64,000 nt of DNA from Pestalotiopsis fici W106-1 (taxonomy: Eukaryota > Ascomycota > Sordariomycetes > Amphisphaeriales > Sporocadaceae): NCBI RefSeq assembly GCF_000516985.1, contig NW_006917091.1:4919022-4983021 (forward strand), read 5' to 3'. The position numbers and the translations under genes are program-made. Under the pieces are notes generated by a model. It did not search any database. It was not told where the DNA came from and saw only the letters and a program-made list of their open reading frames with translations. Position 1 is the stretch's first letter, and each line of letters opens with the position of its first letter. Below are positions 44,923-56,343 of the stretch, piece after piece.

Positions 44923-47900
44923 TTACTCTTCTACCTCCAGTCTTTCGGCAGCAGCCTCCCAGTCATCCTCGACGGGGTCCTCCTCTGCCTGTTTCTTCTT
45001 CTTGGGTTTGAGCAGCGCCACAAATTTGCCCCGGGCTGGCGCCGGCGCCGGCGGTGCCACGGTGGCCGGTCGCGCGGCAGATCTTCCGGCCACGGTATTC
45101 CAGCCCCCAGCATTCTTAGTGGCGTGGTCGGCCTCGCGGCGGAGAACGTTGAGCGAAGTATCGACGTGGCACAGCGCCACGACCTTGGCGAAGCCGAGCC
45201 GGCTGACGGTCTGCGCGACCAGGGGCTTGAGGGCCGTGACGGACGCCTCAAGGGCCTGGGGCGTCCAGGCGCCTGTGCCGCGGAGTACAATTTCGTCCGA
45301 GGGAAGGAAGCTGGTGGTGAACGATATGCTGGGCTGGGTCGCCAAGTCCGCCTTGAGTGAGGACTCGAGCTCCTCAATGGTGAGACCAAATTGGGGCGAC
45401 GATAGGATGAGTGCGTTGAAGGGTTCAGTGGGCACAATGATATTGGGACCTGCCGCCTGTTGGGCCTGGGATTCTGCGGCTCTAATCTTGACACATTGTC
45501 CGAGGGTCTTGGTCGGCGCGGACACGAAGCGAGGGGTTTTGAAGATGGCAACATGACGATGTGGCTCGGGGTCCTGAGATTCGCTATCGAGGCCGAAATC
45601 CTCTGCCAAGGAGTGCAGGAATGCGCGCAAATGCGTCTTCATGGGCTTGAATCGAAGACGCTTCTCCAAAGGGTCCGAGGCAAAGACGCGGAATTCCCTT
45701 TCATAAGTTTGTGCCCATTTAGCATTGTCTCTAAAGAACTTGAGAGTCGTCTCGGAGTAGGGAACATGGTCGTCGGTGTGCGTGGCCGGATCAATATTCA
45801 ATGCTGCAGCTAATTTTGCGTTCCTCTGCAAACGAAGACATTCATCATCGCACTTGAGCGGTGCGCGTTCAGGCCAAGGGTTCGACTTTGAGGCCTGGCA
45901 TCTGACTTCCTGCTTCCGATGCTGGCACTCGCAAGTGACAAAGGTCTTGGCTTGACATGGCTTGTCTTCGTTGCAGGCAGAAGGCGCATGACACTGGTCG
46001 GTATCGACGTGATCGCAGGATTTGCGGACTTTGAGACAAGGTTGAGAGCAGTGGGATCCACGAACACCCATGTCTTCACACTCGCCGGGACGGTGACAGG
46101 GCTTCGTACAAAGATGAGTCCCGCACTTCAACTTCTTGCCGCAAATAGTACCGCACCTTGGCTCTTCAAACCAGCAAGGCTGATTCTTGAGGTTTTGCTT
46201 GCCACAAATGCACCTCTTCTCTACAAGAAAAGGGCATGGTGGACAAGATATATCGTCTGGGTGACAGTGGTGAGAGACGAGAGGATGACCGCACGATCGA
46301 TCCCGAATGCAGTCAAAGCGACATTCGGGTGGCCGAGTGCCACATGGCTGTGGCGGCTGAAGCACAGTACGGCCGCAGTGGCAGCTAATCTCGTCAAAAA
46401 TTGCTTCAGGGCACGAGGCACAAGGCCCAGAATGACACAGCTGCTGACATTCATGTTTGCCACACTTCAGAGGCCGTCCACATTGGCGGATACAAATGTG
46501 CTCAGGCTCCACCTCTTCGTTTGAAGTACCAAGATTCTTCTTCTTCCTCTTTGCTGCTATTCTTGCAATAGCTTTCTTCTCGCCAGCGCAGCAGTGTAAG
46601 TCATGTAAGTGCCGTCCACAGTTGAGCTGAGCACGGCAGACCCGCATACATTCCGGAGCTTGTACAGATCCTTGGTGGCAAACTGACGAGGAAGTGGTCC
46701 TGCCGCATCTGCAGGTAACGTCCATATGCTGCATGCATGGCGGACATGCCGAGTCATGACAAACGCTCCGGCAAGAATGTCCACAAGACAGCACCTTATC
46801 GCATATCTTGTTACAGTTGGGAATGGGGTCAGTACAAGTCTGCCGGGGCTGTGCAAGGAGGTCTGCCAGAGACGTTTTGCCGCAAGGGCAATTGATCACC
46901 ACGTCGGCAGAGTATGGGCAGTGAGTGACTTGTTCATCCTGAGCATGGCACTTCTGTTTGCATCGATGCTGCTCACAGTCGAACAGTCTCCCGCACTCAT
47001 CGTTGCACTCAAAACTGCCAGTGAACCATGACTCGCCCAATCCTTCTGCTTTGGGGTACGGTGTAGTCTGAGAATCCCTAAGCTGTCCATAATTGAATGA
47101 TGCTTCCTGATCGCCACGGCGTTCACAAAATATCTCCTTGAACTCCTTGCCACAGTAGCAGAGGGACGGAACCAACATCTCACAGCTGCCACAGAGGCCG
47201 GGATGACAAGGGCGCGAACATTCATGCTCTCCACATGGCAGCAGATCACCGCAAACCTCCTGACAGCTCCAGCCATTGACATAGTCTGTCTCGCTACAAC
47301 GTTTTGTTGAAACCTGTTTGCCGCAAAAGCACGAGATACTTGGTCCCATCATCTCGCATGGCGGGCAGGGCCCAGCATGGCAGATCATAGAGCCACACGG
47401 ATGAGGGCAAGTTGACCTTGGCTTGGAGCACGTCTGGCCACAAGAATGAGGCGGTAGCCCAGGGATCGATTTCGGATTGACTTCCTTGTTGCACCAACAG
47501 TGGTATATCGAGGGCTCATCAGTCATCGCTGAATTACAGCCAGGACAGCGCCAGCCCTTGAGGGCCTCGGCCCCTGGCTGCTCCGGCTTCTTGGTCTGGT
47601 TTGTGTACCATTTCTTTACACATGACATGTGCACCACAGTCCAGCAGATTGTGCATGACCAAATCTTCGAGTTTGAGAGTACTTCGTTGGTGCAAATGAC
47701 ACACTCATATTGGCCATAGGTGATGTCTTCGTGTATGCGTGTGGGAAGGTCGGGAGCTGTGGATTTGGAATCTCTCCGTTCTCGCTGTGTCTTCCCGTTT
47801 GCTACAGAGTCTCCAGGTGTATTTCGGACTTCATGTGTAGACTGGCCTGGCACAAAGTCGTTGGCACCCACGTCCAGAGAAGCGTTTGTGCCTTGCTCGC

Positions 47901-48267
47901 CTTCCTCGCGTTGTGACTCTGTGGTGAGTTGGCCTCCAAAGGCTCTCTGGGCACCAAATGTCGTTCTATGTCCGGAATTGGCACCGCCCCGCCTGGCGTT
48001 TCTTGTTCTTCTGGGGCCACGGCCAGAATGTGCTTGTCCAGGTGTGTTTCCCTCTGCCCTTGGCGGTTGTGTGGCCCCCGGCGCCGGTGAAGCTTCCGAC
48101 GGCGGGTTCTGTTGACCTGTTGAAGTATTCTGCGCACCACCTCGACTTCGGCCCCCACGTCCACCTCCACGACCACCACGAGATCTGCCTGAACGACCGC
48201 GGTTGTGTCTTCCACCACGTTCTCCTCCGCCACCTGCTGCTGCCGTGCTGGGTTGCTGCTCGGCCAT
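44923..48267 (-). CDS. FAP1: NFX1-type zinc-finger protein (Fap1/NFX1 family) with RING-like and R3H domains
   Basis: Members of this family are putative transcription or ubiquitin-ligase factors; the yeast member Fap1 binds FKBP12. The single-exon product has 1114 residues from the ATG at 48267. A longer frame upstream to 48309 would begin with a non-ATG codon, so I use 48267. Residues 14-45 are an Arg/Gly-rich tract with RGGRGGGRGGR. A RING/PHD-like finger lies at about 189-244 (CVICTNEVLS, CTICWTVVHMSC, WRCPGC). Repeated NFX1-type C/H fingers follow from about 275 to 830 (for example CGEHECSRPCHPGLCGSC and CGKHECQQLCHSGPCASC). An R3H-like segment lies at about 870-960 (LRAFLHSLAEDFGLDSES...HRHVAIFKTPR). 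The C terminus is charged (KPKKKKQAEEDP). The gap at 48409 lies about 140 bp upstream of the start. Confidence 0.93.
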   Translation of the reverse strand: MAEQQPSTAAAGGGGERGGRHNRGRSGRSRGGRGGGRGGRSRGGAQNTSTGQQNPPSEASPAPGATQPPRAEGNTPGQAHSGRGPRRTRNARRGGANSGHRTTFGAQRAFGGQLTTESQREEGEQGTNASLDVGANDFVPGQSTHEVRNTPGDSVANGKTQRERRDSKSTAPDLPTRIHEDITYGQYECVICTNEVLSNSKIWSCTICWTVVHMSCVKKWYTNQTKKPEQPGAEALKGWRCPGCNSAMTDEPSIYHCWCNKEVNPKSIPGLPPHSCGQTCSKPRSTCPHPCGSMICHAGPCPPCEMMGPSISCFCGKQVSTKRCSETDYVNGWSCQEVCGDLLPCGEHECSRPCHPGLCGSCEMLVPSLCYCGKEFKEIFCERRGDQEASFNYGQLRDSQTTPYPKAEGLGESWFTGSFECNDECGRLFDCEQHRCKQKCHAQDEQVTHCPYSADVVINCPCGKTSLADLLAQPRQTCTDPIPNCNKICDKVLSCGHSCRSVCHDSACPPCMQHMDVTCRCGRTTSSSVCHQGSVQAPECMRVCRAQLNCGRHLHDLHCCAGEKKAIARIAAKRKKKNLGTSNEEVEPEHICIRQCGRPLKCGKHECQQLCHSGPCASCPEAIFDEISCHCGRTVLQPPQPCGTRPPECRFDCIRDRSCGHPLVSHHCHPDDISCPPCPFLVEKRCICGKQNLKNQPCWFEEPRCGTICGKKLKCGTHLCTKPCHRPGECEDMGVRGSHCSQPCLKVRKSCDHVDTDQCHAPSACNEDKPCQAKTFVTCECQHRKQEVRCQASKSNPWPERAPLKCDDECLRLQRNAKLAAALNIDPATHTDDHVPYSETTLKFFRDNAKWAQTYEREFRVFASDPLEKRLRFKPMKTHLRAFLHSLAEDFGLDSESQDPEPHRHVAIFKTPRFVSAPTKTLGQCVKIRAAESQAQQAAGPNIIVPTEPFNALILSSPQFGLTIEELESSLKADLATQPSISFTTSFLPSDEIVLRGTGAWTPQALEASVTALKPLVAQTVSRLGFAKVVALCHVDTSLNVLRREADHATKNAGGWNTVAGRSAARPATVAPPAPAPARGKFVALLKPKKKKQAEEDPVEDDWEAAAERLEVEE

Positions 48268-51200
48268 GACACAAGCAGACAGAATCCCAGCTTGTTCCAG
48301 AGAAGCCAATTCGATTGGGCTGACCTTTTCTGCTGATGGGTGGAAATATTCTGCTCTTGCTGTTGTGCACTCACTGTAATCGGGTTACTTCAGGCCCGAT
48401 ATGACTCTNNNNNNNNNNNNNNNNNNNNNNNNNNNNNNNNNNNNNNNNNNNNNNNNNNNNNNNNNNNNNNNNNNNNNNNNNNNNNNNNNNNNNNNNNNNN
48501 NNNNNNNNAAAAAAAAAAAGGGTACTTTCGATGCGCTTTGTGAAATACAGCGTCTTTGAACGATAGAGAGTGAAAAAGAAAGAACTGAAAAGTGCGATGA
48601 TATGCAAACGATGACGCTGAGAAGTAATAATATACTTGGGAGACCAGACAAAATCCTGCGCAATCTAGGAATCTAGCTGGTACATAAACGTCGTGCCAGC
48701 AGAGGTCCGAATTTGCAGTTGGCCGTTTTGCCTCTGTTATTTAGTGTGGCGAGGTTGGATAATATTCCCCATGCAGTCAGAGCAGAGCAAGGCTCAGAAG
48801 GCTCCAGCCGCTTTGCAGTTGACTCATCGTAGATGATTCAGAATGATGACGAATCAGGAGACGGCAACAGCCCGGTAAAAATGGCGCTAAGGGGGGGAAC
48901 ATTGGTTTTAGAAGGGGAAAAATTTTTTTTGGTCTTTGTGTACGATACGAAAATACTTTTGGCTGGCTGCTGACGAAGAATCAAGTCACGTGGGTTGTTC
49001 ACTTGTCTCAGAAAAACACCAGAGACTTGCAGTGAATAAATGTGATTTAGGTTTTACTGAAGATCAATTTCTACAAATTAACCATTATCCAACTCGTAAA
49101 TCTCAAGTTTTCTCGGGGTGATCCATTGTAATGCTGTTGGCATTCACCTACGTAGGTACCTGTGCCTCTAGGTAGTGAACTACGTTTAGGGGAGGGGCAG
49201 TTCATTGTGGAGCCCTATCGGCTTCAAATGTTCGTTTGGGTAGCAGTTACCGGCCAAAAGCTAGGTATCTACTAGGTAGTAATGCAGTTGGAGTACTACA
49301 GCTCAGTGCTGGGGGAGATTACCTTATATAATCGCATTGATTCTTGGCTTTGAGCGGGTTTGTTGTCTACACAATCTATCTCTCAGAACGAATCCCCAGG
49401 TGTAAGTTAGCTCAGTCCTTTGCTCGATGATCTGTACAACTGCGCGGCGGGCAAATGTGGTAACTTCGACGTGTTATACTACCGTGTTGCTAAAAGAGCT
49501 GCACTCAATGGATCATTGTGGGTCAGATGAAAGCGCACGGCCAGCGCCTAACTTAGTGCTTTGTACGAGTTGCCAGTATATCGTAAGCGGCTGGCACATT
49601 ATCGTTTTGTCATGGTCGCTTGATCATAGACCTAGAGTATCCTCAAGCATATGGAATTATTTCTGAATGGGAGCCTGCCGGGACTATAGCCACGGGAAGG
49701 AGACATCATAATACCTACGAGATACCACAGAGAAGTGTAGGACGACCGGAGGGCTCAACAGTAAAGACTCCATCGTATGCTTTATGGAATGCAGCCATGT
49801 CCACAGGAATACCCGAGCCAAAAGCTATGCACCGAGGCGGATGTGTGCTGGAGTCTGGCAAAGAGGCTCGTCCGTACCCATTGCCGCGATATCTCAAAAA
49901 AAAAAGGTGACAAGTATAACAAGTGACAACAAGTTGTTCTGACCTAACAGTAGAGTAGTGTGAAAATCTCTCTCGGCCGGGCACACCGGATGAGGAGGTG
50001 CTTAGGAGCCATGTCCTTCAGAGAACCACCAGCCCTACGACACTGCTAAAGTGAGACAACCAGACAGCCCCGTTGGTATTGCACCAGCACATGCAACACT
50101 GATGCCCACAGACTTGCCCAACCGCCCCCCGAAATGCTCCGAGCTAAGCAATCATGCGATTATTGCCGCTTACTCTTTTGTCATGAGAAGCCCAGAAGCC
50201 AAGAGCATGCAGGCTATAGTAGGTATGGTTAGGCACAATGACTCTGATAAACGAATGACCCTGTGAGCTCCGAACTTGTAGCATAAGTGCAATATGCTGA
50301 TGATGAATGGCCATGCGGAGCAGCCTCCTCTTTTTAGGTCATCAAAATCGGACTCCAATGTTGCCAGGGTCAAGTAGGTATAGGTCTATTTAGTCCTTGT
50401 GCCCTGGACGAACATTTCAGCCCCACGTCGAGCTTAAAGTGACTTAAGGTTTTAAGCTTTTCTAGAAATGCTTCCATCAGGACCAATCAGTCATGGGTTT
50501 CGATATACTAGGGCAGGCTCGCTTGTGGTATCCTCATTCTCAGCTTCCGTCACTATCTACCCGGGCGTCTCAAGGCTGATGACGTGCCGGAAAGATGCTG
50601 GCTCTGGAGTGTCACAAGGAATCTTACATTGCATTGCCCAGCTAGATTGCCAAGAATGCGGCATGCTGGCATTGTACGATCATTCAAACCCACCAGGCCA
50701 CCTCAAGAACGAATCCGGTGAACAAGTCGAGAGACCGAGCGCCACACACAACAGATGGCTTCTCAACTATCGACTTGGTACCGCATGGTGATTTGTCCTG
50801 GAAGAAGACAAACAGGTTGTATCACGCAGTCAGCCTCGTATAATGCAAAGTACTCCGCAGCTCCTGCAAGCCCATTCATATTCCATGTAAGCCGCTTCAG
50901 TCCATATTGCTCAACGCCACTTATTGCAACACGGCTTCTCTCCACTGGATATCACGTACCACAATATGACATCAATCCTTTCCAAGCTCGGTAAGCTCAT
51001 TTTGCTTCCACTTATGCTTAATTCGTCTATACTTGTATTCAAACCCACTTGCCAATACCAATCTAATTCTCCATTACATAACCAAGTAGGGTGTTTAGCA
51101 GAAATCGGCCGCAAGTACAAGACGCTTGGATTCTATATCTACTTGATCATGAGATGCAGAGATGTTTAACCTACTCTTTGTATCAGCCTCTATCATATCG

Positions 51201-52197
51201 CGGTCATACCCTTCTCGGGTCACTCATGACAGAAGCCGCTCATAGCATCAGGCTTCAGCTGTCCATGTGATGGTGTGCTTTTCCGTTCACTTAACCCTGT
51301 GACCATGGCATCCAAGTCCAGTGCTGCAGTCATCACGTGCCCAATAGCGTCTGTATCTATGCATCTCCAACTTCATGCAATATACGCAATAGTCGGGCTC
51401 ATGGCTGCATTGTGCTGAACTCCACAACGCGGCTGAGAGAGCCAGAGCATCATCGTCATCATCCACTTGAAATGCTAGGATCACACACCCGGACTCCGTC
51501 CGAAATCTACCTACTTAGGCACTCACTCATGTCAAAGCTCTTCAACTTTACTTGATCCTAGCGGCCTGTTCATTTCCAAGCTAGCATCTTATTTGGGCAT
51601 CTGGTATTCGTATCGACACTCAAGCTGGAGCCTATCTATCCTGCTCAAGCTCAGACAGATATGCCGCAAGCAAATAGTCTAAAGTGGCACGCGGGGTGGA
51701 TTATCTATGGTATAGTCTGATATCCTTGTACTAAGAGGATACAACTTTGCATGGCGCACCTACGAGGGCTTCATGTGGGTTGCGCTCGGGCTGCCGCCGG
51801 CGTTGTTCCTCACTCCCCGGCGAGCCTCTTTGGGCTGTCCAATAAAGGTATGAAGAGAATGACTGAGTTATCCGGATCTAGGAAAAGAGTCATCTAGAAA
51901 CTGGTCATCCGAATCTTGCTGACAAGCATCGGCTTATCGATGCTGCCCTCCAATGTAGCCCCATACCACTTTGTTCGTGTATAAAGAAGGGGCAGTGTGT
52001 CCTGTCACAAGATGATGTCTACAGTCTCAAAACATTCTGCTTACAGACGACTTTCAACAGCACAAGAATGATTTTGAACCATCATTGAAATAACTTTCAC
52101 TGGATAATCTTTATAATCTTCAGAAAACCCAAGAAAACCCCCTTGTTGTTCTTTGGGAGGAAAGTAGGGCCCGTTACGATCAGGATATATGCACAAC
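48268..52197. other. Gene-free region between FAP1 and the WSC-oxidase gene, with an assembly gap
   Basis: About 3.9 kb separate these divergent genes. It contains the second gap followed at once by a poly-A run, and several TAGGTA/TACCTA tokens around 49150-49280. ORFs of up to about 107 codons on both strands are unsupported. The last few hundred bases should hold the promoter of the WSC-oxidase. Confidence 0.5.
48409..48508. other. Assembly gap (100 N) ending at a poly-A run
   Basis: Exactly 100 N, followed directly by 11 A (48509-48519). The homopolymer probably caused the assembly break. Confidence 0.99.
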
Positions 52198-55100
52198 ATG
52201 CTCGCTTTTCTCATTTTCAGCATATCGGTAAGTTCAAATTGGACAGTACTCTCTACAAAATTTCCCATGCTGAATTGAAAAGCAGTTGGTCTCAGCCCTC
52301 AGTGTTCCCAACACATTACCGCAAGGATGGAGCTATAGTGGCTGTTACACGTAAGATCAATATCCCGTCCGCAACCAACCTCAGCTTGACTGACACGTGC
52401 TTAGAGATGTTGGCCGTACGATCAATGCGGATTACACAGCAAGCAAACAAATGACAGCCCAGTCATGCATCTCGTACTGCTCGTCCAAGGGATATCCGTT
52501 TGCGGGCACAGAATACTATAACGAATGCTGTGAGCAGTCATTTGCATGATTCTTTTCTGGACACGCATCGCGGATATTGCTGACTTATTTTGCAGACTGC
52601 GGTACGAAACTGACAACTGGCGCGGCCAAGGTTGCAGACACCGATTGCAACACGGCTTGCTCTGGCGATAACACGCAACCCTGCGGCGGTGGCAATCGTC
52701 TTAGCCTCTTCAACAATTCGAATATTCAAGGACCACAGCCGAACACGGGGATTCAGAACTGGACACACATCGGCTGTTATACGTAAGATATAAATGGACG
52801 GCATCAAGTAGCTGTCTGCTAATGAGCTCGTTAGGGAGGGGCAAAATGGCCGAGCCCTGGGATACAAAGCAAATATCGCCGTCGACCAGGTCAGCGGTGC
52901 CAACTGCACAGCGGCTTGCAAGACAGCTGGCTTTATTCTCGCTGGGACGGAGTATTCGGGAGAGTGCTGTAAGCAGAGGAACGTTGTTCAAAACTGAAGC
53001 CTTACTAAAAGAATGCTAGACTGCGGCAACACCATCGCCAACAATGCCACCCTGGCTATAGACGGTTGCGTCATGCTCTGCAACGCCAACAAGACGGAAG
53101 TATGTGGTGGTGCAAACCGCTTGAATATTTACGACTTCAACATGACGTATCCGGTGACACTCAGCAGTAGCAGTAGCGGTTCATCCTCACCTCTCACCTC
53201 TACTGCCACTTCTTCTGCACTATCAAGCACGCTCACGACTGCAACCGCTGCTTCTACGACGTCAAGCACGAGCTTGGTTGCGGCTTTTTCGTCTAGCCAG
53301 ACCCAAAACACGGAGACTGTACCTCAAATATCCAGCCAGACTCAGAATACAGGGAGTATACCTCAAGCGTCTAGCCAGACTCAGAACACAGGAAGTTTAC
53401 CTCAAACGTCGGCAACGGTGGCCGGTACACTCAGCACGGATTCCTCGTCAACGTCGACATCAGACTCTACAGCCGTGCCATCTACCGAAACTCCGTCTAG
53501 TGTGGATACATTATCAATAGCTACCACAATTTCCACCGTCATCTCTTCAAGTCAGTCGCCATCTGGAGCATCCTCCTCATCAACGGCTACTTCAGCCTCA
53601 GTAGTTGTCAATCAAGCCCTAGCCACTACAGCTTCCACGTCTGCAGCTTCTGCAACGCCTACGGCGCCGAGCCAGCCAAAGACAATCAGCAATTACAACT
53701 TGTACGGATGTCAAACCGAAGCGACCAACGCCAGGGCGCTATCCGCGTTTAGCTATGTCAATGACACCATGACGCTGGAATCCTGCCAGGCGTTCTGCAG
53801 CGCCAAGGGCTCCACGTACTTTGGCACCGAATATGGACGTGAGTGCTACTGTGGAGAGAGCTTTGGGTCGGGTTCGGTCGCTGCGCCGGCGTCTGACTGC
53901 ACGCAACTATGTGCCGGAAACAAATTTGAATACTGCGGCAACGGCAACCGCCTGTCAGTGTACGTCAAGAATGGTACAGTCATTGTCAGCAGCCTCAGCA
54001 GTGCAGGAGGCTCGACGACATCCACTGGAATTGCTTCAGGTACCAACACTCCGGCGGCGGCGACTGGTTTTCCCAAGGGCTGGACAAGCCAGGGTTGTTG
54101 GCAAGGTGAGTATATGCAGCATGTCGTGCGTCCGTGAAAGAATGAAGAGGCTGACATATTTCGACGCAATAGATGGACCAAATGGCCGGATCATGCCCAC
54201 CTATCAAGACCCTGACAATAAGGCACTCACTCCCCAGTCTTGTGCTCAAACTTGTTTCAGCAAGGGCTACAATATCTCCGGGACAGAGTATTACTCACAG
54301 TGTTTTTGCAGCAATGCCATCTACAATGGGGGCAAAGCGTCAGCTGATCAAACAAAGTGCAATACGCCATGCTCAGGAGACAGCAAGTCCATGTGCGGCG
54401 GCGCTGGTTATTTGAGTATAGTGTCCAACGGGACTCCCCCAACCTTTCAACCCCCTGTCCCCCAGACAAGTGGCCTCAACAATAGCTGGACATACCAAGG
54501 ATGCTTTCCCGACAACCTGAACAATAAGCGGACTCTTCCGTGGCAGCTCCTGTTTCCAGGCACATTGACTCCCTCTCAGTGTTTATACCAATGCAGTCAG
54601 TTTGGCTACATGGCTGCCGGTCTCGAGTATGGACAAGAATGCTATTGCGGCGATCCCGTTGACCTTGCCAATGCCGGCGCAACCAAGCAGCCCGAGACAG
54701 ACTGCAATCTTGCCTGTGCTGGAAATGCTTCTGCCATCTGTGGCGGCGGTTCCCGTCTGTCAACGTACTTCTGGACCGGCAAACAACCGCTTTGGCAGTT
54801 CTCCTACCCGACTGGAAACAATGCGGGAATATATTCAAACCTAGTCGGCGGTGTCGTCACTCCTCTAATGACCATGCAGTCCATCACTGGAAAGGTTACT
54901 TTCCTTGAAAAAGGAGGCACCGGAGCAGCAAATAGTACAGGAGCGTACGAGCTCGACTTGACTTACGGAGACCGATGGAAGGCGTGGAGAGAAATGCACG
55001 TCAAGACTGACATTTTCTGTTCCGCCGGCCTGATACTCCCAGACAAGGCGGCCAGACAGCTCACGATCGGTGGTTGGTCTTTAGATTCAACCTACGGCGT

Positions 55101-56343
55101 CCGCCTATACTGGCCAGATGGATCCCCAGGCGTTAATGGCACCAATGACTGGGAGGAAGATGTCAATAATCTCAGACTTCAGAATGGTCGCTGGTATCCT
55201 TCCGCCATGGGCATGGCCAATGGGTCTATCCTCGTGATTGGCGGCGAAGAGGGCTCGAACGGAGCGGCTGTACCTACGCTGGAGATTCTCCCTGCTACGG
55301 GCGGAAAGCCTTTGACTATGGACTGGCTGGCTCGGACTGATCCAAACAATCTATACCCATTTGCCGCCGTGCTTCCCGGTGGTGGCATCTTTGTGGGTTA
55401 CTGGAACGAAGCCCTCATCATGAACGAGAACACCTTTGCCACCACTAAACAACTGCCCAACATGCCCGGTGCAGTCAACGATCCAAAGGGCGGGCGCACA
55501 TATCCCCTTGAAGGCACGGCTGTCCTCCTTCCACAATACGCACCCTACACTGACCCTCTGGGCATCCTCATGTGCGGCGGCTCAACGCCCGGAGCCGGCC
55601 TGGCCCTGGACAATTGCGTCTCCATCCAGCCGGAGGTGCCCAACGCCAGCTGGACACTCGAGCGCATGCCATCCAAACGCGTCATGACCTGCATGGCTCC
55701 GCTCCCCGACGGCACCTACCTCATCGCCAACGGCGCACGCCAGGGCGTCGCCGGCTTCGGCCTGGCCACGGACCCCAACCTCAACGCTGTGCTTTACGAC
55801 CCCCGCAAGCCCGTCGGCGCTCGCATGTCTGTCATGGCCAACACCACGGTGGCGCGCCTGTACCACAGCGAAGCCATTACGCTGCTCGATGGCCGCGTGC
55901 TCATCACCGGCTCGGATCCCCAGGACGGCGTCCACCCCGAAGAGATGCGCGTCGAGGTGTTTACACCGCCTTACCTCCTCAGCGGTCTGCCGCGACCCAG
56001 CTTCACCGTTGCCAGCAAGGACTGGGCCTACGGAGCCGTGGTCTCCTTTGCGCTTGGCGCCGCCGCCAGAAACGGGGCCATTCGCGTCTCTCTCCTGGGT
56101 GCCGTGTCGAGCACGCACGGCAACTCGATGGGCGCCCGGACGCTCTTCCCGGCCGTGTCTTGTACGGGTACCTCATGCACTGTTACGGCGCCGCCGGGAG
56201 CCCACGTTGCGCCGCCCGGGTGGTATCAGATGTTTGTTCTTGATGGTGATGTCCCGGCTGTTGGTATCTATGTCCGGATTGGTGGTGATCCGGCCAAGAT
56301 TGGGAATTGGCCACCAGGGAACTTTAAGCGTCCGGGTGTGTAA
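52198..56343 (+). CDS. Secreted five-WSC-domain copper radical oxidase (glyoxal/galactose oxidase-like, AA5 type)
   Basis: Seven exons (52198-52227, 52286-52350, 52405-52529, 52596-52782, 52835-52968, 53020-54105, 54173-56343) give 1265 residues. The signal peptide is MLAFLIFSISLVSALS, formed across intron 1; an in-frame ATG nine bases earlier (52189) would add three residues. WSC domains (carbohydrate-binding, eight-Cys type) lie at about 26-110, 131-217, 405-495, 535-629 and 647-745. A Ser/Thr-rich linker at about 218-400 includes a threefold 13-residue repeat. The C-terminal half is a glyoxal-oxidase-type propeller plus a C-terminal DUF1929-type domain. The copper-radical site appears complete: Cys825 (DIFCSAG) and Tyr884 (GRWYPS) for the thioether pair, Tyr1106-His1107 (RLYHS) and His1191 (STHGNSMG). 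It should oxidise aldehydes or alcohols to give hydrogen peroxide at the cell wall; the substrate is not readable. Confidence 0.92.
53292..53408 (+). repeat. Three tandem 39-bp units in the WSC-oxidase linker
   Basis: Three in-frame copies encode SSQTQNTETVPQI, SSQTQNTGSIPQA and SSQTQNTGSLPQT. The copies differ at several synonymous and non-synonymous sites, so the expansion is not brand new. Confidence 0.92.

Noticed and set aside
48268..48309. 14-codon upstream extension of the FAP1-type protein
   Set aside because: The extension begins with TTG rather than ATG; the first true ATG is at 48265-48267 and gives a natural MAEQQPS start.
55582..56243. ORFs in other frames within the oxidase exon (223 and 178 codons)
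   Set aside because: They lie inside the GC-rich C-terminal part of the WSC-oxidase, whose catalytic motifs fix the true frame.
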